Of a DNA stretch of 9,631 nt, positions 7,000-9,631 are shown piece by piece. Every line of letters starts with the position of its first letter. Within the stretch, counting starts at the first letter, position 1. The position numbers were made by a program, and so were the translations under genes. Location: assembly GCA_947373775.1 (NCBI GenBank), contig CANBZE010000044.1:1-9631 (forward strand), given 5' to 3'. The stretch is from Alphaproteobacteria bacterium (GTDB lineage: Bacteria > Pseudomonadota > Alphaproteobacteria > Micropepsales > Micropepsaceae). The notes under the pieces were generated by a model that saw only the letters and a list, made by a program, of their open reading frames with translations, did not search any database and was not told the DNA's origin.

Positions 7000-7059
7000 G
7001 TCCGGCCGCCATGATGGGGCCGGTTCCGAACCACAACGCTTTTAGGAGGTTGTCTCATG
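7000..7059 (+). promoter_or_regulatory. ROSE-like RNA thermometer in the hsp20 leader
   Basis: The leader folds into consecutive hairpins. CCGGCC (7002-7007) pairs with GGCCGG (7018-7023). A small hairpin GGTT-CCG-AACC (7022-7032, sharing two bases with the first) may alternate with it. Last, ACAAC (7033-7037) pairs with GTTGT (7049-7053), then C7039-T7041 pairs with G7046-G7048 (one U-G wobble), leaving G7038 bulged. This buries the Shine-Dalgarno AGGAGG (7044-7049). A bulged G within YGCU facing the Shine-Dalgarno sequence is the hallmark of ROSE elements, which melt on heating and occur before alphaproteobacterial small heat-shock genes. Folding was done by eye. Confidence 0.6.
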
Positions 7060-7500
7060 CGTGTCGATTATTCCCCCTTTTTCCGTTCGACCGTCGGCTT
7101 TGACCGGCTGCTCGGTCTTCTGGAGTCCGCGTCCGAGCAGGGCTATCCGCCCTACAACATCGAGCGCGGCGACGAAAACAATTACCGCGTCACCCTGGCG
7201 GTCGCCGGCTTTGCCGAAAAGGACCTTTCGGTGGACGTGAAGGACCGTGTCCTGACTGTCAGCGGCAAGCGCGACGAGGCCGAAAAGCCCGCCGCCGCGC
7301 TGTTGCACCAGGGCATCGCCGGCCGCGGCTTTGAGCGCAGCTTCCAGCTTGCCGAGCATGTCGAGGTCAAGGCCGCGCGCCTGGAGAACGGCCTGCTGCA
7401 TGTGGACCTGGAGCGCATCGTGCCCGAGGAGAAGCGGCCGCGCCGCATCGCCATCAATGCGCCGGCTTTGACCACCATCGAAGGCGCCAAGGCTGCCTGA
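7057..7500 (+). CDS. Small heat-shock protein, Hsp20/IbpA-like
   Basis: The 147-residue product is an ATP-independent holdase chaperone that binds unfolding proteins in the cytoplasm and passes them to DnaK/ClpB. The N-terminal arm is short (1-30). YPPYNIERGDENNYRVTLAV (30-49), starting with the IbpA-type PPYNI, opens the alpha-crystallin domain. The domain continues through VAGFAEKDLSVDV and GFERSFQLAEHVEVKAARLE to NGLLHVDL (111-118). The C-terminal I-x-I anchor is Ile131-Ala-Ile133, which in the family docks into a neighbouring subunit to form oligomers. AGGAGG lies 7 nt before the ATG and fixes the start; it is predicted to be masked in the leader hairpin. The gene has its own RpoH-like promoter and its own terminator, so it is a single-gene heat-shock unit. 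Confidence 0.95.
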   Translation: MRVDYSPFFRSTVGFDRLLGLLESASEQGYPPYNIERGDENNYRVTLAVAGFAEKDLSVDVKDRVLTVSGKRDEAEKPAAALLHQGIAGRGFERSFQLAEHVEVKAARLENGLLHVDLERIVPEEKRPRRIAINAPALTTIEGAKAA

Positions 7501-7520
7501 GCAGCGCCTGATTCAACCAG

Positions 7521-7556
7521 AAGCGGGGGCTTCTCTATGGGAGGCCCCCGTTTTTT
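7521..7556 (+). terminator. Strong intrinsic terminator after hsp20
   Basis: CGGGGGC (7524-7530) pairs with GCCCCCG (7544-7550). The pairing continues inward through TTCTC with GGGAG (two wobbles) to a 3-base loop, giving a 12-bp stem followed by six T. AAG before the stem can also pair with the T-tract. It begins 20 bases after the hsp20 stop. Confidence 0.92.
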
Positions 7557-7590
7557 GTTAATCTTAGCGCGCAAGCTGCTTCGGTTCTCC

Positions 7591-8472
7591 ATGGCGCTCT
7601 GGCCGCAATCCTCGCAAGCCAAGCCCCTCAGCGGGATCGAGGATGTGCGCGCCCGCTGTGCGGCGTGGTTCGCCAAGTTCGGGCCTGCGCCCGAAGCGAT
7701 GGATTTTTCCCCCGGCAAGCTGGGCGCCATTCCCGGCGAATGGGTCGGCGCGGTGCGCCAGGAGCCGGGCCGCACCATCCTGTATTTCCATGGCGGCGGC
7801 TTCGTCGCCGGATCGCCGCAGACCCATCGCGCGCTGGTGGGCAAGCTGGTGGAAGCCAGCGGCGTCAGCGCTTTCTCCGTTCAATACCGGCTGGCGCCGG
7901 AATCCTTCTTCCCGGCCGCGGTGCGCGACGGGATAGACGCCTATCGCGGGCTGCTCGTCAAAGGCGTACCGGCATCTTCCATCATCTTGGCGGGCGACGA
8001 GGCGGGCGGTGGGCTGGCTTTTGCCGTGGCGCTGGCCGTCCGCAATGCGGGCCTGGAAATGCCGGGCGGCATTGTCGGACTGTCGCCCTGGGCAGATCTT
8101 TCGCTGTCGGGTTACTCCATGCTGGGCAACCGCAAGTCCGACCCGGTGCTGGACTGGGACCTGCTATTCCTGTCGGCGCGCCTTTACCTGCGCAAGTCCA
8201 ATCCCTGCGACGCCTATGCATCCCCTGCCTATGCGCCCTTCACCGGCTTTCCGCCCATCATGGTGCATGCCGGGGCCAACGAGATTTTGCGCGACGACGC
8301 CTCCAAGCTGGGTGATCGCGCCGCCGACGCCAATGTCGCGGTGAGCGTGGAGATCTATGACGGCATGGGCCATCTGTTCCAGCTGGACGGCGCCAGGAAC
8401 GAAGCCAAGGTGTCGCTGGGCCGGCTGGCGCAATTCATCCGCGCCAAAAGCTCGGCGATGATCGCTGCGTAA
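7591..8472 (+). CDS. HSL-family alpha/beta hydrolase lacking the catalytic serine
   Basis: The 293-residue product matches the alpha/beta hydrolase fold-3 (hormone-sensitive lipase-like) family. The oxyanion motif HGGGF (67-71) is intact, QYRLAPESFFPAA (98-110) is typical, and GMGHLFQL (258-265) supplies the usual base, His261. The nucleophile elbow, normally GDSAGG, reads GDEAGG (135-140): codon 137 is GAG at 7999-8001. The acid position reads ANEILRDD (229-236), where many members have a DPL-type Asp. The protein is probably not a standard esterase: it may be a binding or regulatory pseudoenzyme, or use other chemistry. The frame is open from ATG 7537, but that codon lies in the loop of the hsp20 terminator, so ATG 7591 is preferred; neither has a Shine-Dalgarno sequence. 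The frame is otherwise intact. It ends 8 bp from the convergent pentapeptide gene. Confidence 0.85.
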   Translation: MALWPQSSQAKPLSGIEDVRARCAAWFAKFGPAPEAMDFSPGKLGAIPGEWVGAVRQEPGRTILYFHGGGFVAGSPQTHRALVGKLVEASGVSAFSVQYRLAPESFFPAAVRDGIDAYRGLLVKGVPASSIILAGDEAGGGLAFAVALAVRNAGLEMPGGIVGLSPWADLSLSGYSMLGNRKSDPVLDWDLLFLSARLYLRKSNPCDAYASPAYAPFTGFPPIMVHAGANEILRDDASKLGDRAADANVAVSVEIYDGMGHLFQLDGARNEAKVSLGRLAQFIRAKSSAMIAA

Positions 8473-8480
8473 TTTTTGAA

Positions 8481-9631
8481 TCAGGCCGTGGCGGCCAGGG
8501 CATCGGCGAAACGTCCGGGCAGTTTGGCGCCGGAGAAGTCCACGCTGTCGGTTTCGCTGTCGCGCAGGTCGGCGTCTACCAGGTTGGCATAGGACATGTC
8601 GCAGCCTGACAGGCGGGCGCGGCGCAGATCGGCACCGCGGAAGTCGGCATAACGGGCCTGGGCATTGTCCAGCCGCGCCGGAAGCAGGCGCGAACCGCCG
8701 ATCATCAGCGGGCCCAGCTTGGTGTCGCGCATGTCGGCATGATTGAGCTGCGCGCCCGAGAAATTGACGCCGCGCAGATCCGCGCCGCCCAGCTTGGCAG
8801 ACCGCAAATCCGCGCCGGAGAGGTTGGAGCCCTGCAGTGAGGCGCCTTCCAGCACCACGCCATACATCAGCGCTTTGGGCGCGATCAGGGCGGTCAGCAC
8901 GCGGTGCGACAGCCGGGAGACATGGCGCAGGTCCATGCCGGTCAGGTCGGCGGGCTTGCCTTCGCGGCCGTCGGTTTCGGCCCAGCGCGAATGGCTCAGC
9001 AGCAGGTTCTCGATATTGGCCACCGCTTCGGGATCGGGCGCCTTGGCTTCCTTCAGGCTGCCGGCCATGTCGGCGCCATGGGTGGTGGCGAAATCCATCT
9101 TGGCGCCGATCAGGATGCAGCCGGCCATGTCCGCGCCGGTCAGGTTGCAGCCCGACAGGTCGGCATTCTCCAGATTGGCGCCGGTCAGGCGCGCCTGGCG
9201 CAGATTGGCGCGGGTGAGGCGGCAGCCTTTCATCACCGCGTCGGTGAAGTCAGCCTGGATGGCGATGGCGCCGGTCATCTTGGCGCGCTCCAGATTGGCG
9301 GAGTTCATCATCGCGGCGGGCAATTCGGACGGACCCAGGTCGTGCTGCAGCACCCGCAGGTTTCCGTACTTGTCCTTTTCCGCGATGGTGCCTTCGCGCA
9401 GGTCCGCTTCAAACAGGTCGGCGCCGATCAGATTGGCGCCGCGCATCGAGGCGCCGCGCATGTCGACACGGCGCAGGCTCGCACCCGACAGATTGGAGCG
9501 GCGCAGGTCGGCGCCGAAAAAGGAACTGGAATCCAGCTTGGCGCCGGCGAAATTGGTTTCTTCCAAAATGGCGCCGGTGAAGTCGGCATCGGCCAAATTG
9601 TGGCCCGCCAGTTCCAGGCCGGAGAGGTCGC
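8481..9631 (-). CDS. Large pentapeptide-repeat protein, N-terminus beyond the window
   Basis: The minus-strand frame is open to the right edge and encodes at least 383 residues of A(D/N)LxX-type repeats, which in known structures form a right-handed quadrilateral beta-helix. A TTG at 9594-9596 is not the start, because the repeat pattern continues upstream of it (DLSGLELAGHNLADADFTGA). Three repeat blocks are seen, numbered from that TTG: 1-69, 98-180 and about 247-357. They are separated by a charged break (EKDKYGNLRVLQHDLG, 73-88) and a longer insertion (184-246) containing LLLSHSRWAETDGREGKPADL. No signal peptide or enzyme domain is visible in this part. Pentapeptide proteins include DNA-mimic gyrase protectors and effectors, but interruptions of this size argue against a simple Qnr/MfpA role. 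Function is unknown. It is convergent with the esterase-like gene, with no visible terminator between them. Confidence 0.88.
   Translation of the reverse strand, partial: DLSGLELAGHNLADADFTGAILEETNFAGAKLDSSSFFGADLRRSNLSGASLRRVDMRGASMRGANLIGADLFEADLREGTIAEKDKYGNLRVLQHDLGPSELPAAMMNSANLERAKMTGAIAIQADFTDAVMKGCRLTRANLRQARLTGANLENADLSGCNLTGADMAGCILIGAKMDFATTHGADMAGSLKEAKAPDPEAVANIENLLLSHSRWAETDGREGKPADLTGMDLRHVSRLSHRVLTALIAPKALMYGVVLEGASLQGSNLSGADLRSAKLGGADLRGVNFSGAQLNHADMRDTKLGPLMIGGSRLLPARLDNAQARYADFRGADLRRARLSGCDMSYANLVDADLRDSETDSVDFSGAKLPGRFADALAATA

Noticed and set aside
7537..7590. ATG 7537 as the start of the esterase-like protein
   Set aside because: It lies in the loop of a strong terminator and adds 18 residues (MGGPRFLLILARKLLRFS) partly encoded by the terminator itself.
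9594..9596. TTG as the start of the pentapeptide protein
   Set aside because: The frame and the repeat pattern continue upstream to the window edge, so the real start lies outside.
8500..9600. Recurrent short DNA motifs (GCGCAGATTGGCG-like) suggesting a tandem DNA repeat or CRISPR
   Set aside because: The spacing follows 15-bp protein pentapeptide periodicity, the copies are divergent, and there are no spacers; the pattern is explained by the coding sequence.

Overview
The window looks like ordinary chromosomal DNA of a GC-rich alphaproteobacterium. This is inferred from the codon use, the TypA, CPA1 antiporter and HisN sequence styles, and a small heat-shock gene whose leader resembles the ROSE thermometers typical of that class. 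No insertion sequence, phage gene, CRISPR array, rRNA or tRNA is visible. I do not see a wholly new multi-gene system. The points that deserve attention are regulatory (the hsp20/hydrolase divergent region) and enzymatic (an esterase-like protein without its catalytic serine).

Layout. Positions 1-272 (minus) hold the N-terminus of an RND-type membrane fusion protein cut by the window edge. A 367-bp non-coding divergent region follows, with small repeats and promoter-like elements. Next is typA/bipA (640-2463, plus). After a 204-bp gap comes a tight plus-strand cluster: CPA1 Na+/H+ antiporter (2668-3867), a four-helix SMR-like membrane protein (3869-4216) and a HisN-type histidinol-phosphatase (about 4232-5017). 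An unrecognised single-pass, Ala/Pro-rich membrane protein (5200-5802) stands apart with its own strong ribosome binding site and terminator.

A zone packed with hairpins (5823-5960) separates it from a convergent, minus-strand lysophospholipase-like hydrolase (5958-6890). That hydrolase is divergent from a plus-strand Hsp20/IbpA-like chaperone gene (7057-7500). The region between them carries CTTGAA-type, RpoH-like promoter elements facing both ways. The hsp20 leader can fold its Shine-Dalgarno sequence into a hairpin with a bulged G in a YGCU context, as in ROSE RNA thermometers. Hsp20 ends in a strong terminator. Then follow an HSL-family alpha/beta hydrolase with GDEAGG in place of GDSAGG (7591-8472, plus) and, convergent with it, a large pentapeptide-repeat protein running off the right edge (8481-9631, minus).

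How the genes relate. The antiporter, SMR-like and HisN genes are spaced as one transcript, although their functions do not form an obvious pathway. Hsp20 and the divergent hydrolase may share heat-shock control. The other genes look like independent housekeeping or accessory units. Several genes (typA, the antiporter, hisN and both hydrolases) lack a recognisable Shine-Dalgarno sequence, whereas hsp20, the SMR-like gene and the Ala/Pro-rich gene have strong ones.
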